Source: JAICMB01 sp035295125 (lineage in GTDB: Bacteria > Acidobacteriota > Terriglobia > Bryobacterales > Bryobacteraceae). Taken from it: a DNA stretch of 64,000 bases. The notes under the pieces were generated by a model. It had not been told where the DNA came from. It saw only the letters and a list, made by a program, of their open reading frames with translations, and did no database searches. Below are positions 17,343 through 25,895 of the stretch, in pieces. The position numbers and the translations under genes are program-made. The stretch covers positions 148,958 through 212,957 of the forward strand of contig DATGJP010000078.1 in NCBI GenBank assembly GCA_035295125.1, in the 5' to 3' direction. Each line of letters starts with the position of its first letter. Within the stretch, counting starts at the first letter, position 1.

Positions 17343-19291
17343 CGACGGACGAGCGCATCAACGTCGCCTTGTTCTGCGGCGGACGGGGATCGAGCAGCAT
17401 CATCCGCGAACTGACCCGCTGGCCGCAAATCAAGCTGTCGCTGCTCGTGAACGCGTACGACGATGGGCTTTCCACCGGCGAGCTGCGCGAGTTGATCCCC
17501 GATATGCTGGGGCCGTCGGATTTCCGCAAGAACCTGTCGACTCTGGTCGAATTGCAGTCCGAAGAACGGGCCGCGCTCCAGCAAATCCTCGAATTCCGCC
17601 TGCCGCGCGACTTTTCCAATGCCGACGTCATCGCATTTTGCCGCTTCATCGACGATCCCGGCAAAAAGAAGCTGCTGCGGCCTCCGCTTCCCGAGTTATT
17701 TGAATCGCTCGGCGGCAACCTCCAGCGCCGGGTTGTCGGGTACCTCCGGGAATTCCTCGACTACTATCAGAAGACCCGCCAGCCGCTGCAGTTTGCCGAC
17801 TGCTCGCTTGGGAACCTGATCTTCGCGGGCGCCTATCTCGGCTCCAATCACGATTTCAACGAATCGGTGCGCCGCCTGGCCGAAGTCTGCGGCGCGGGCG
17901 CCGACCTGGTCAACGTCACCCGCGGTGAATCGCGCACTCTCGTCGGCCTGAAACAGGACGGCAACATCCTCTTCCGCGAGGCCGAAATTGTCGGCCCGCA
18001 GAGCCGCTCGCCGATCTCCGACCTGTTCCTTCTCGCGCAGCCGCTGACCGACTCTCAACGCGCCGAGCTAAATTCCCTCGACCGCGACGCGAAGCGCGAA
18101 TTCCTGAAACGCCTCGAATGTGGGGTCGAAATTTCACCCGAAGCCTCGCGCGTGCTGCATGACGCGGATCTCATCGTGTATGGCCCCGGCACGCAGTTTT
18201 CCTCGCTGATGCCCAGCTATCTCACCAAGGGTCTGGCCAAGAGTCTCCAGGAAAGCCGCGCCCGTCTCAAGTTGTTTGTTGCCAACCTGGACGTCGACCA
18301 CGATATCCAATCGCTCTCGGTCACAGATCTGGTCGACAAAACACTCGAACTGCTCGGCGATCCCGCGAATGAAAACCGCCTGGTCACGCACATCCTCTAT
18401 AACGACGGCGAACGCGGCTTGAAATTCGATCGAACCGGCAATGAGCAGACGACCTACAAGTCGGCGCAAGTGGTGGCGGGGAACTTCCAGCATCCCGTCA
18501 AATCGAACGTTCACAGCGGCTATTCTGTCGTCCGCCAGATTCTCGCGCTGCAGGAGGCCTCTTCGTCGAGTTGCGACACAAAGGCCTTATCGATTTATCT
18601 CGATCTCCGCCAGCGCTCCTTCGCCCTCGACGCTCTGCTCCAGGAATTCCTCGAACTGCCCTGGAGCCGCCGGTTCAGCTCCGTGACACTCCAGTTGAAC
18701 CAGTTAAATGCCCCCACGGTGAAGCTGCCCGACTATCTCCGAATCGAATCGGCCAGCCGATCTGACCTGTTTTCCGAGGTCGACGCGCTTGCGGATTGGC
18801 TTGGCAATAGCGACAGCGCGTACCTGGTAACCATGACCGGCGATGGCGAGTACCGCCTTCGCGACATCCTCCTCGGACTCGACGTCATTCAGGCGGGCGA
18901 GTTCGGCGTGGTCTACGGTTCGCGAACTCAGAGCCGACTGCAGTTCCGATCGTCACTGCGCTCGGCTTACGGTGAGAGCCGTATCCTATACGCGATCAGT
19001 TGGCTCGCAGCGTTCTTTTTCACAGCGGTCTTCGCCTTGCGCTTCCGGGTGATTTTCTCCGACCCCTTCACGGGATTTCGCATTTATAAGCGCGCCGCCT
19101 TGAACGACCGTTTTCGCGAAGCCCTCCTACAGAGGAAAGCGGGCTCGGCTGCCGCGGTCACCAAGCTCCTGATCCGCAACAACGTCGAAATCGCCGAAGT
19201 ACCCGTGCACTACCGGACATTCACGGGATTCACAAAAGCATCCTGGAGGCTGTGGCGCGGCCTACGCAACCTGCTGGGGATCTTCTCATGA
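17333..19291 (+). CDS. CofD/YvcK-like domain fused to a GT2-like domain
   Basis: The protein has 652 residues in two parts. Residues about 10-400 look like the CofD/YvcK family: VALFCGGRGSSS near 11-22, AYDDGLSTGE at 41-50 (compare TDDGGSSG in YvcK), a central ADLVNVTRGESRTLVG, and DLIVYGPGTQFSSL near 278, the family's P-G-T-x-x-S-S signature. Residues about 420-652 resemble the distal half of DPM1-type glycosyltransferases: TMTGDGEYRLRDILLG near 500, YGSRTQSR, DPFTGFRIYKRAAL near 573, and VPVHYRTFTGFTK. YvcK binds UDP-GlcNAc in Bacillus and CofD transfers phospholactate; neither activity can be assigned here. It overlaps both neighbours, so it is part of one operon. Confidence 0.78.
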   Translation: MPVTTDERINVALFCGGRGSSSIIRELTRWPQIKLSLLVNAYDDGLSTGELRELIPDMLGPSDFRKNLSTLVELQSEERAALQQILEFRLPRDFSNADVIAFCRFIDDPGKKKLLRPPLPELFESLGGNLQRRVVGYLREFLDYYQKTRQPLQFADCSLGNLIFAGAYLGSNHDFNESVRRLAEVCGAGADLVNVTRGESRTLVGLKQDGNILFREAEIVGPQSRSPISDLFLLAQPLTDSQRAELNSLDRDAKREFLKRLECGVEISPEASRVLHDADLIVYGPGTQFSSLMPSYLTKGLAKSLQESRARLKLFVANLDVDHDIQSLSVTDLVDKTLELLGDPANENRLVTHILYNDGERGLKFDRTGNEQTTYKSAQVVAGNFQHPVKSNVHSGYSVVRQILALQEASSSSCDTKALSIYLDLRQRSFALDALLQEFLELPWSRRFSSVTLQLNQLNAPTVKLPDYLRIESASRSDLFSEVDALADWLGNSDSAYLVTMTGDGEYRLRDILLGLDVIQAGEFGVVYGSRTQSRLQFRSSLRSAYGESRILYAISWLAAFFFTAVFALRFRVIFSDPFTGFRIYKRAALNDRFREALLQRKAGSAAAVTKLLIRNNVEIAEVPVHYRTFTGFTKASWRLWRGLRNLLGIFS

Positions 19292-19851
19292 ACTACCTGT
19301 TCGATCTCGACGGCACGCTAGTCGATTCTTCGCCCGCTCACGCAGCCGCGTTTCGGCAAGCCTTCGAACAGCACTGGCCCATTGCCGGGTTCGACTACGA
19401 AACCGCGAAGGGCAAGCGCACTGCAGACGTTTTCACCGAACTCGGCGCTCCCCCCGAACTCCTGAACCACCTCGTCGCCACCAAGCAAAGCGCCTATCGC
19501 GAACTCGTCCGGCAAGGCCGAATAATCCTAATGCCCGGGGCGCGCGATCTTCTCGAAGCCCTGTCGGCGCAAGGTGAGCGCATGTTTCTCGTCACCAGCG
19601 GCAGCCGCCGCTCGGTCGCCGAAGTTCTCGAAACCACCGGCATCCGCCGCTACTTCGAAGGAATCGTGACAAGCGACGATGTTGCCCGCGCGAAACCAGC
19701 GCCCGATATCTATCTTGCCTGCATCGAACGCTTCGATCTGAAGCCCGAGGACTGCCTGGTGATCGAAGACGCCGAAAGCGGCTTCGCCTCCGCGCGCGCT
19801 GCCGGTCTGCGCGCGGTGGAACTTCAAGAGGTCGCATGCTCTGCGCTGTAA
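19288..19851 (+). CDS. HAD-superfamily phosphatase, beta-phosphoglucomutase-like
   Basis: The start is ATG 19288, overlapping the fusion gene's TGA as ATGA. The protein has 187 residues. HAD motif I is DLDGTLVDSS, motif II is VTSGSRRS, the Lys of motif III lies in ARAKPAPDIYL, and motif IV is VIEDAESGFASARAAG. A helical cap follows motif I. These hydrolases dephosphorylate small sugar phosphates or transfer phosphate within hexoses. In this context it may remove phosphate from a sugar before or after activation by the following nucleotidyltransferase, with which it overlaps by 16 bases. Confidence 0.85.
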   Translation: MNYLFDLDGTLVDSSPAHAAAFRQAFEQHWPIAGFDYETAKGKRTADVFTELGAPPELLNHLVATKQSAYRELVRQGRIILMPGARDLLEALSAQGERMFLVTSGSRRSVAEVLETTGIRRYFEGIVTSDDVARAKPAPDIYLACIERFDLKPEDCLVIEDAESGFASARAAGLRAVELQEVACSAL

Positions 19852-20582
19852 TCCCGGCGGCCGGCCGCGGCTCGCGCCTGGGTCTCGACTGCCCCAAGAT
19901 CCTCGCGCCGATTGACGGAGACACCACCATCTGGTCGATCCTCCATGAGAAGCTGCGCCCCCGCGTAGACACCATCTGCGTTGTCGTAGCGCCGGCTTCA
20001 GCGGGTCATTGGCCGCCGAAGGCGGCGCTCCCGCCAAAGGTGGTAACCGCCTACCAGCCCGAACCTCGCGGAATGGGCCACGCCGTCTTCTGCGCCTGGG
20101 ATATCTGGAAGGACTATGACGACCTGCTCGTCATCTGGGGCGACCAGGTAAACATCTCCGAGGGCACTCTGGACCGCTCTATTCGTGCGCACCGCTGCGC
20201 ACCGGCGCCACGCCTGACCCTGCCGCTGGCCGAAACCGCTAATCCCTACGTTCAGTATGATTTCGATTCCGCCGGCCGCCTCTGTCGCATCCGGCAAACC
20301 CGTGAAGGCGATCGCACCGATGCAAACGGCCGCAGTGATGTCGGGCTGTTCCTTCTGAGCACCGCTGGCTTAAAGGCTGCCTGGGAGTCGCACCTCGCCA
20401 CGGGTCAACGTGGCGCCAACACCGGCGAGCTCAATTTCCTGCCGCTCCTGCCATTTCTTTCCTGTGAGCGCCGTTGGCACGTGAAGACCATCCCGGTAGC
20501 GGACTCAGACGAGGCCCGAGGAATCAACACTCCCGCCGACTTAGCCTACTTTCGCGAGCGTCTCCGGCCGATACCTCAATAG
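19836..20582 (+). CDS. Sugar nucleotidyltransferase-like protein (NTP_transf family)
   Basis: This is a 248-residue Rossmann-like nucleotidyltransferase. The N-terminus CAVIPAAGRGSRLG carries the GxGxR nucleotide loop, followed by CPKILAPI with the usual Lys. EPRGMGHAVFCAW resembles the GTAGA-type loop and VIWGDQVN the metal-binding GD. It is closest in build to GlmU/RmlA-type N-terminal domains but lacks a hexapeptide acyltransferase tail. The sugar and nucleotide are unknown. It sits between the HAD enzyme (16-base overlap) and the flavoprotein, whose GTG follows its TAG directly. Confidence 0.8.
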   Translation: MLCAVIPAAGRGSRLGLDCPKILAPIDGDTTIWSILHEKLRPRVDTICVVVAPASAGHWPPKAALPPKVVTAYQPEPRGMGHAVFCAWDIWKDYDDLLVIWGDQVNISEGTLDRSIRAHRCAPAPRLTLPLAETANPYVQYDFDSAGRLCRIRQTREGDRTDANGRSDVGLFLLSTAGLKAAWESHLATGQRGANTGELNFLPLLPFLSCERRWHVKTIPVADSDEARGINTPADLAYFRERLRPIPQ

Positions 20583-22097
20583 GTGCCCGCAGATACAACC
20601 CAATCGCTATTAGCTCTGGCCGGCCAGACGGACCCCGTCATCATCATCGGAGCCGGTCCCGCCGGGCTGAGCGCCGCCTATGAACTGACCAAATCGGGAG
20701 TGAAGCCTCTCATTCTTGAAGCCACGGGCACAATCGGCGGCATCTCGCAGACCGCCGAATACAAAGGCTATCTGTTCGACATTGGCGGTCATCGCTTCTT
20801 TACAAAGGTCGAGCTCGTCAACCAGATGTGGCGCGAAATTCTGGGTGACGACTTCCTCCAACGCCCTCGCATGTCGCGCATTCTCTACAGCGGCAAGTTT
20901 TTCAACTACCCGCTGGAGCCGATGAACGCGCTGCTCGGGCTCGGCCCCCTCGAAGCCATCCACTGCGGCCTGAGCTACGCCCGCGCAATGCTGTCTCCCA
21001 TGAAGCCCGAAGAAGACTTTGCCACTTGGGTCTCGAACCGCTTCGGGCGCCGGCTGTTCAAAATCTTCTTCGAATCCTACACGGAAAAAGTCTGGGGCAT
21101 GCCCTGCTCGAAGATCAGTGCCGAATGGGGTGCGCAGCGCATCAAAGGCCTGTCGCTATGGTCCGCCGTTCTCAACGCTTTCCGTTCAAAACGCGCACCC
21201 AAAGACAAGGTCATCAAGACACTGATTCACGAGTTTGAATACCCGCGCCGCGGTCCCGGCATGATGTGGGAGCGCGCGCGCCAGATCGTGGAAAGCCGAG
21301 GCGCTCGCGTCGTCCTGAATTCTCCCGTCACGAAGATCGTTTGGGAACAGGGGCGAGTACGGGGTGTCGAGGCAGGCGGCCAGTTCTACAGCGGCTCGCA
21401 CGTCATCAGCAGCATGCCGATTCGGGACCTCATCCGCTCCCTCGATCCGCAACCCGAACCCCGCATCCACGCTGCCGCCGGCGATTTCAACTACCGTGAC
21501 TTCCTCACGGTCGCCCTCATCATCAAAGCCGAGACGCTCTTCCCGGACAATTGGATCTACATCCACGACACGCGAGTCAAAGTCGGGCGCATTCAGAACT
21601 ACAAAAACTGGAGTCCCGAAATGACGCCGGACCCTGGAATGACCTGTCTGGGCCTCGAATACTTCTGCTTTGAAGGCGACGACCTCTGGACAAAGCCCGA
21701 TGCCGACCTGGTCGCCCTTGGCACAGAAGAAGTAGTACGACTGGGCCTCGCGCGAAAGGAGCAAATTGTTGATGGAACGGTGGTTCGAATGCCCAAGGCC
21801 TACCCTGTGTACGATGGCGGCTACAAACGAGGCATTGCGGCCATCCAGGAATTCCTGCAACAAGTGCCCAATTTGCAGTTAGCCGGCCGTAACGGCATGC
21901 ACCGGTATAACAACCAGGACCATTCCATGTTAACCGCTGTCCTCGCCGCCCGGAACATTTTAGGCGCCAATTACGATCTTTGGCAGGTGAATGCGGACGC
22001 CGAATACCATGAATCCGGCGCTCAAACTACCGAGGAAGACTTCAAGCAACTCGAGCGCACACAGCCACTTGTCCCAGGCGAGCTGGTTGCAAAGTAA
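20583..22097 (+). CDS. FAD-dependent oxidoreductase, UDP-galactopyranose-mutase/protoporphyrinogen-oxidase-like
   Basis: The 504-residue flavoprotein starts at GTG 20583, directly after the preceding stop. The FAD-binding GxGxxG is in VIIIGAGPAGLSAAYEL (about 19-36), followed by the Glu of LILEATGTIGG and GHRFFTK. The C-terminal FAD region has NGMHRYNNQDHSMLTA. Relatives are often encoded in polysaccharide loci next to glycosyltransferases and are annotated as UDP-galactopyranose mutase-like or amine oxidase-like. The presence of the GxGGxxx-H substrate loop (FDIGGHRFF) supports that group. The reaction is not certain. It ends the plus-strand glycan run. Confidence 0.8.
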   Translation: MPADTTQSLLALAGQTDPVIIIGAGPAGLSAAYELTKSGVKPLILEATGTIGGISQTAEYKGYLFDIGGHRFFTKVELVNQMWREILGDDFLQRPRMSRILYSGKFFNYPLEPMNALLGLGPLEAIHCGLSYARAMLSPMKPEEDFATWVSNRFGRRLFKIFFESYTEKVWGMPCSKISAEWGAQRIKGLSLWSAVLNAFRSKRAPKDKVIKTLIHEFEYPRRGPGMMWERARQIVESRGARVVLNSPVTKIVWEQGRVRGVEAGGQFYSGSHVISSMPIRDLIRSLDPQPEPRIHAAAGDFNYRDFLTVALIIKAETLFPDNWIYIHDTRVKVGRIQNYKNWSPEMTPDPGMTCLGLEYFCFEGDDLWTKPDADLVALGTEEVVRLGLARKEQIVDGTVVRMPKAYPVYDGGYKRGIAAIQEFLQQVPNLQLAGRNGMHRYNNQDHSMLTAVLAARNILGANYDLWQVNADAEYHESGAQTTEEDFKQLERTQPLVPGELVAK

Positions 22098-22184
22098 CCT
22101 CGCCGCCCGGGTTAGAAAGCCTTCATCATAATACGGAGTCCTGACGGCGATTTCGCGCGTCCAACAGCCAGAGAGAGGTGGACG

Positions 22185-23750
22185 ATGACCAGCGGCGCCA
22201 GATTAAAAATACGACGGGCGACTGTAACCTTTTCAGTTCTTTTACTTCCTTTATCACTGGGTTTTGCCCAGGAGCCACAAGCTCCCCCGCCCCCGGATGC
22301 AACCGACGGGCAGCAGCAGGCAGCTCCGATGCTTTCGCCGGAGCAACTCGACAATCTGGTTGCGCCGGTCGCACTGTATCCCGACCCTCTGCTCAGCCAG
22401 GTGCTGGCGGCGAGCACTTATCCTGTCGAAGTCGTGGAAGCGCAGCAATTCCTGCAGCACAATCGAGGACTTCGGGGGCAGCAACTGATCGACGCCGCGA
22501 AACAGCAGAACTGGGACCCCAGCGTCCAAGCGATGGTCGCGTTTCCGGATGCTCTCGGTCTGCTCGCCAATGACGTCCGTTGGACCACCGATCTAGGCAA
22601 CGCCTTTTTGGCACAACAGGCTGACGTGATGGCCGCCGTGCAGCGCATGCGTGCGCGGGCTCAGTCGAATGGCAGGCTTTCCACCACCCAGCAACAGATC
22701 GTGACCAACGACGTGCAAAACGGACAGAACGCGATCGAGATTCAACCCGCCAATCCTGAGGTTGTATATGTCCCTGTGTACCAGCCCGAGTACGTTTACG
22801 GACCGCCCGTTTGGGGAGCCTACCCGGCATTATGGTACCCGCCGGGGTTCGGCTTTGGGTTCGGTTTCGGCTGGGGCCCTGGCATTTACATGAGCAGCTT
22901 CTTCCCCGGCTGGGGCGGATTCGGCTGGGGCGGCTGGGGATGGGGCCTCGGTTGGTTCGGTCACAGCGTCTTCGTGAACGCCGGGTTCTTTAATCACTAC
23001 GGTTTCCGCGGCGGATACTGGGGTGGCGGTTATGGAAGAGGTTTTGGCGCGGGACGCTTCGCGTGGGCTCACGATCCAGGGCATCGCATGGGCGTGGCAT
23101 ACCCGAATCGGGCGGTAGCAAGCCGTTTTGGCGGAAGTGCTTTTGGTTCCGGCCGCTTTAACGGCGGACAGTTTTCCGGCGGCCGAGGACAGTTTAACGG
23201 CGGAAGCCGTTTCAATGGTGGCGGCCGATCATTCAACGGACAGTCCGGCTTCGCTCAATCGAACCGCGGTTTCTCGGGCAGCAGCCGGGGTTTTGCCGGC
23301 AACACCGCTAACAGCTACGGCGGTCGAGGCTTCAGCGGAGGCACACGGTCCGCGACCAACGGTTATGCGGGCTCCTATCGCGGTGGAACGTCGAATTTCG
23401 GCGGGCAAGGCTATCGGGCGCCGATGCAGAGCTCTCGCAGCTTCAATTCGGGTTCAGCCTACCGTGGCGGCGCACAATCCTACGGCCGCTCGTCGATGGC
23501 CCCGGCATATAACCGCTCCTTCTCCGGCGGCGGCCGCTCATTCTCATCCGCGCCGCAGCAGAGCTTCTCCGCTCCCCGTTCCTTCTCCTCCGGCGGCGGC
23601 CACGCCTTCAGTGGAGGCGGCGGACGCTCGTTCAGCGGCGGCGGCGGACGCTCATTCGGCGGCGGTGGCGGTCACTCATTCGGCGGAGGCGGCGGCCATA
23701 GTGGCGGCGGTGGCGGACACGGCGGTGGTGGTGGCGGACATCACCGGTAA
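22185..23750 (+). CDS. DUF3300 secreted protein with Gly/Ser/His-rich tail
   Basis: The 521-residue protein starts at ATG 22185 with GAGAGAGGTGG just upstream. A signal peptide is clear (RRATVTFSVLLLPLSLGFAQ). Residues about 48-205 match the DUF3300 family: LSPEQLDNLVAPVALYPDPLLSQVL, then a helical region and VVYVPVYQPEYVYG. After a glycine/aromatic-rich stretch (about 210-300) the last 200 residues are Gly, Ser, Arg, Phe and Asn repeats that end in runs of Gly with regularly placed His and a final HHR. The function of DUF3300 is unknown; an envelope location is likely. The final 75 bases overlap the convergent desaturase gene. Confidence 0.85.
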   Translation: MTSGARLKIRRATVTFSVLLLPLSLGFAQEPQAPPPPDATDGQQQAAPMLSPEQLDNLVAPVALYPDPLLSQVLAASTYPVEVVEAQQFLQHNRGLRGQQLIDAAKQQNWDPSVQAMVAFPDALGLLANDVRWTTDLGNAFLAQQADVMAAVQRMRARAQSNGRLSTTQQQIVTNDVQNGQNAIEIQPANPEVVYVPVYQPEYVYGPPVWGAYPALWYPPGFGFGFGFGWGPGIYMSSFFPGWGGFGWGGWGWGLGWFGHSVFVNAGFFNHYGFRGGYWGGGYGRGFGAGRFAWAHDPGHRMGVAYPNRAVASRFGGSAFGSGRFNGGQFSGGRGQFNGGSRFNGGGRSFNGQSGFAQSNRGFSGSSRGFAGNTANSYGGRGFSGGTRSATNGYAGSYRGGTSNFGGQGYRAPMQSSRSFNSGSAYRGGAQSYGRSSMAPAYNRSFSGGGRSFSSAPQQSFSAPRSFSSGGGHAFSGGGGRSFSGGGGRSFGGGGGHSFGGGGGHSGGGGGHGGGGGGHHR

Positions 23751-24605
23751 TCGAGCCGGTCTGACGATTCGGATATCCCAAACGAGTCCGAGTTTCGCCA
23801 GCAGGCATAGAACGCAATAGCCGATATCGATCTGCCAGCGTTCAAGACCGAACCGCGCCGAAGCAGGAAAGCGGTGATGGTTGTTGTGAAATCCTTCGCC
23901 CATCATAATAGCCGCAACAAGCCAATTGTTGTGGCTATTATCTTTTGTGCGGAAGGGTCGCGATCCGTATCGGTGCGCCAGAGAGTTGACCGCGAACGTT
24001 GCATGGTAGGACAGAACGGTGCTGATGGCGAACCCCCACACCAGCATTTGGAGCACGGAGGCGCCAGGCAGTAAGTATCCGGCGACGGCGCAAACTACAA
24101 CAGTCACGACTGGCGGTACGAGAAACGCGCGATCCAGCCAACGCAGCTCCGGATAGGCACTCAAATCCCGAACCAGCCCAAGGTCGGCGTCATCGAATCG
24201 TCGGCACAGGATCCAGCCGATGTGTCCCCACCAAAAGCTCCGAGCCACCGGCGAATGGACATCGAGTTCCGTGTCGGCGTGCCGGTGATGAGCTCGATGC
24301 AAAGCCACGAACCACAGCGGACCGCGCTGCATGGCTGACGTACCCAGCCATGCCAGGATGAATTGGACAGGCCGGCTGGTTTGAAATGTGCGATGAGCCA
24401 GACAGCGGTGATAGCCCAGGGTGATGCCCAGGATACGCGAACAATAAACGATGCCGCAGGCAAGCGCCGCTGCCCGGCTTACGCCAGTGGCAAACGCCAG
24501 CAGGCAGGAAGCATGCAGCAGGATCATGCCCCAGGTTCCAAGTACGCTCAGATCGAACCCATCGACGGCTTCGACCGGCACAGTCCGACGAACCGCCGGG
24601 CTCAT
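23676..24605 (-). CDS. Membrane fatty-acid desaturase (acyl-CoA desaturase-like)
   Basis: The start is ATG 24605, which overlaps the Cfa-like stop as ATGA; the frame extends upstream only as shadow. The protein has 309 residues. The three histidine boxes of di-iron desaturases are present: HRCLAH at 66-71, HRAHH at 103-107 and HNNHH later (GEGFHNNHHRFP). Four hydrophobic stretches flank them. Such enzymes insert a double bond, typically delta-9, using O2 and electrons from a ferredoxin or cytochrome b5-like donor. The last 25 residues or so are Ala/Thr/Ser-rich and are encoded antisense to the Gly repeats of the DUF3300 gene. Coupling to the Cfa-like enzyme suggests that they act on the same lipids. 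Confidence 0.88.
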   Translation of the reverse strand: MSPAVRRTVPVEAVDGFDLSVLGTWGMILLHASCLLAFATGVSRAAALACGIVYCSRILGITLGYHRCLAHRTFQTSRPVQFILAWLGTSAMQRGPLWFVALHRAHHRHADTELDVHSPVARSFWWGHIGWILCRRFDDADLGLVRDLSAYPELRWLDRAFLVPPVVTVVVCAVAGYLLPGASVLQMLVWGFAISTVLSYHATFAVNSLAHRYGSRPFRTKDNSHNNWLVAAIMMGEGFHNNHHRFPASARFGLERWQIDIGYCVLCLLAKLGLVWDIRIVRPARLPVMSATTTAVSATAATMAAASAE

Positions 24606-25768
24606 GCGCCTGCTCCCACACCGACCGCCACCCGCCTGGTTTCGCAATCGACACACGATACACGGCAGTGCGGCTGGGCATCGCCTTGCCGGGTCATCAC
24701 GAGGTGCCAGTATTGCATGATCCTTGCACGAAACAGGGCTGCCGAGACCAGGAAGAAGTACTCGAACATGCGCCGGCTCCGTTCCTCGTGGCGGTCGGCA
24801 AACCGGCTCCACGACTTTTGGAAATTATCATTCCAGTCGCGCAGCGTTTTGACATAGTGCGGCCCGAAGTTATGCAAGTCTTCCAGCACAAACAGACCTT
24901 CCGTCGCAGTGTGAAACTGTCTCCCGGAAGGCATCAATAGCCCAGGGAAGATGTAGCGGTCGATCCACGGATCGCCTGCCGTGACGGTCGCGACATTAAC
25001 CGTGCTCTCGATGAGGAACGTGCCGCCGGGCTTCAGCACTCTATGCATCGTCTCCATGAACGTACGGTGATTCTGCTGGCCAACGTGAGGGAACATGGCG
25101 ATGGCGACGACCTTGTCGTATTCGCCTTGAACATCGCGGTAATCGCAGCGAACGATATCGATGTTGTATCCCGCGCAGCGCTGGCGTGCGTGCCGCATCT
25201 GCTCCTCGGAAATGTTGATGCTCGTGACCCGCACGCCATAGTTGCGGTCTGCATAGAGCGCGAATTCTCCCCAGCCGCCCCCGATCTCCAGCAGGTGCTC
25301 GCCCGGCTTCAGACCCAGCTTCCGGCAGATGATATCCATCTTCAGGATCTGGGCTTCATCGAGGCTGTCGGTGCCGGCAAAGTAACCGCAACTGTAGTTC
25401 ATGTAGCGGCCTAGAAACGCTTCGAACATGTCGTTATCGAGGTCGTAGTGCTTTCGCGGAGCTCGCAACGAACGGCGACGGCTCTGGTCGTTGCGGATGC
25501 GGTTCAACCAATCCAACGCGAGGGCGCCCGGATGCCGATACGCACGCCTGCGGACGTCGGAACGAACCACGCGAAAGATAAGTTCTTCGGGATCCCGGCA
25601 CGACCACCAGCCGTCCATGTAGGACTCGCCAAACCCAAGCGATCCGTTCAACAGGGCCCGGCGGAAAAACCGTGAGTCGTGCACCTGGATGTCGTGACTG
25701 GCCGGCCCGTTGACGCGGATGCCCGCTTCGGCCAGCCAATTGGTAAGGAGCGTTTCAAAGAATGCCAT
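24602..25768 (-). CDS. cfa: Cyclopropane-fatty-acyl-phospholipid synthase-like methyltransferase, variant bicarbonate site
   Basis: The 388-residue protein starts at ATG 25768 with GGGGAG upstream. It has the Cfa N-terminal lipid-binding region (GFGESYMDGWW), YSCGYF with Cys127, the SAM loop LEIGGGWGEFA at 160-170, and DPWIDRYIFPG. Cfa enzymes transfer the SAM methyl carbon to the double bond of phospholipid acyl chains at the inner membrane. In E. coli Cfa the bicarbonate base is held by C139, E239, H266, I268 and Y317. Here Cys127 and Tyr305 are kept, but the MFEHVG Glu is Pro227 (MFPHVG) and the His position is Glu254 (FLIESTVNV). It may therefore make a different product or use a different base. 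Confidence 0.85.
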   Translation of the reverse strand: MAFFETLLTNWLAEAGIRVNGPASHDIQVHDSRFFRRALLNGSLGFGESYMDGWWSCRDPEELIFRVVRSDVRRRAYRHPGALALDWLNRIRNDQSRRRSLRAPRKHYDLDNDMFEAFLGRYMNYSCGYFAGTDSLDEAQILKMDIICRKLGLKPGEHLLEIGGGWGEFALYADRNYGVRVTSINISEEQMRHARQRCAGYNIDIVRCDYRDVQGEYDKVVAIAMFPHVGQQNHRTFMETMHRVLKPGGTFLIESTVNVATVTAGDPWIDRYIFPGLLMPSGRQFHTATEGLFVLEDLHNFGPHYVKTLRDWNDNFQKSWSRFADRHEERSRRMFEYFFLVSAALFRARIMQYWHLVMTRQGDAQPHCRVSCVDCETRRVAVGVGAGA

Positions 25769-25786
25769 TTACTCTCCCCTGTAATG

Positions 25787-25884
25787 CAGGTTGTCAACCT
25801 GTCGCCATGGACGGTTGGTCCACGAAAGTGGATGAAAACCAGGGTGGGCAGGCGGTTTCGCCCACGGCGGGTTGACAACCCGCC
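25787..25884. repeat. Cluster of three short palindromes upstream of the Cfa-like gene
   Basis: Three inverted repeats lie within 100 bases. CAGGTTG-T-CAACCTG is at 25787-25801. GTGGGC and GCCCAC flank AGGCGGTTTC at 25844-25865. GGCGGGTT-GAC-AACCCGCC is at 25866-25884. The middle one contains GCAGGCGGTTTCGCC, which recurs at 29181-29195, nearly so at 29131-29145 (opposite strand), and partly at 32767-32780. They lie between the hydrolase remnant and the Cfa-like gene and could form hairpins in RNA. Confidence 0.6.
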
Positions 25885-25895
25885 TGTTGGCCCGG

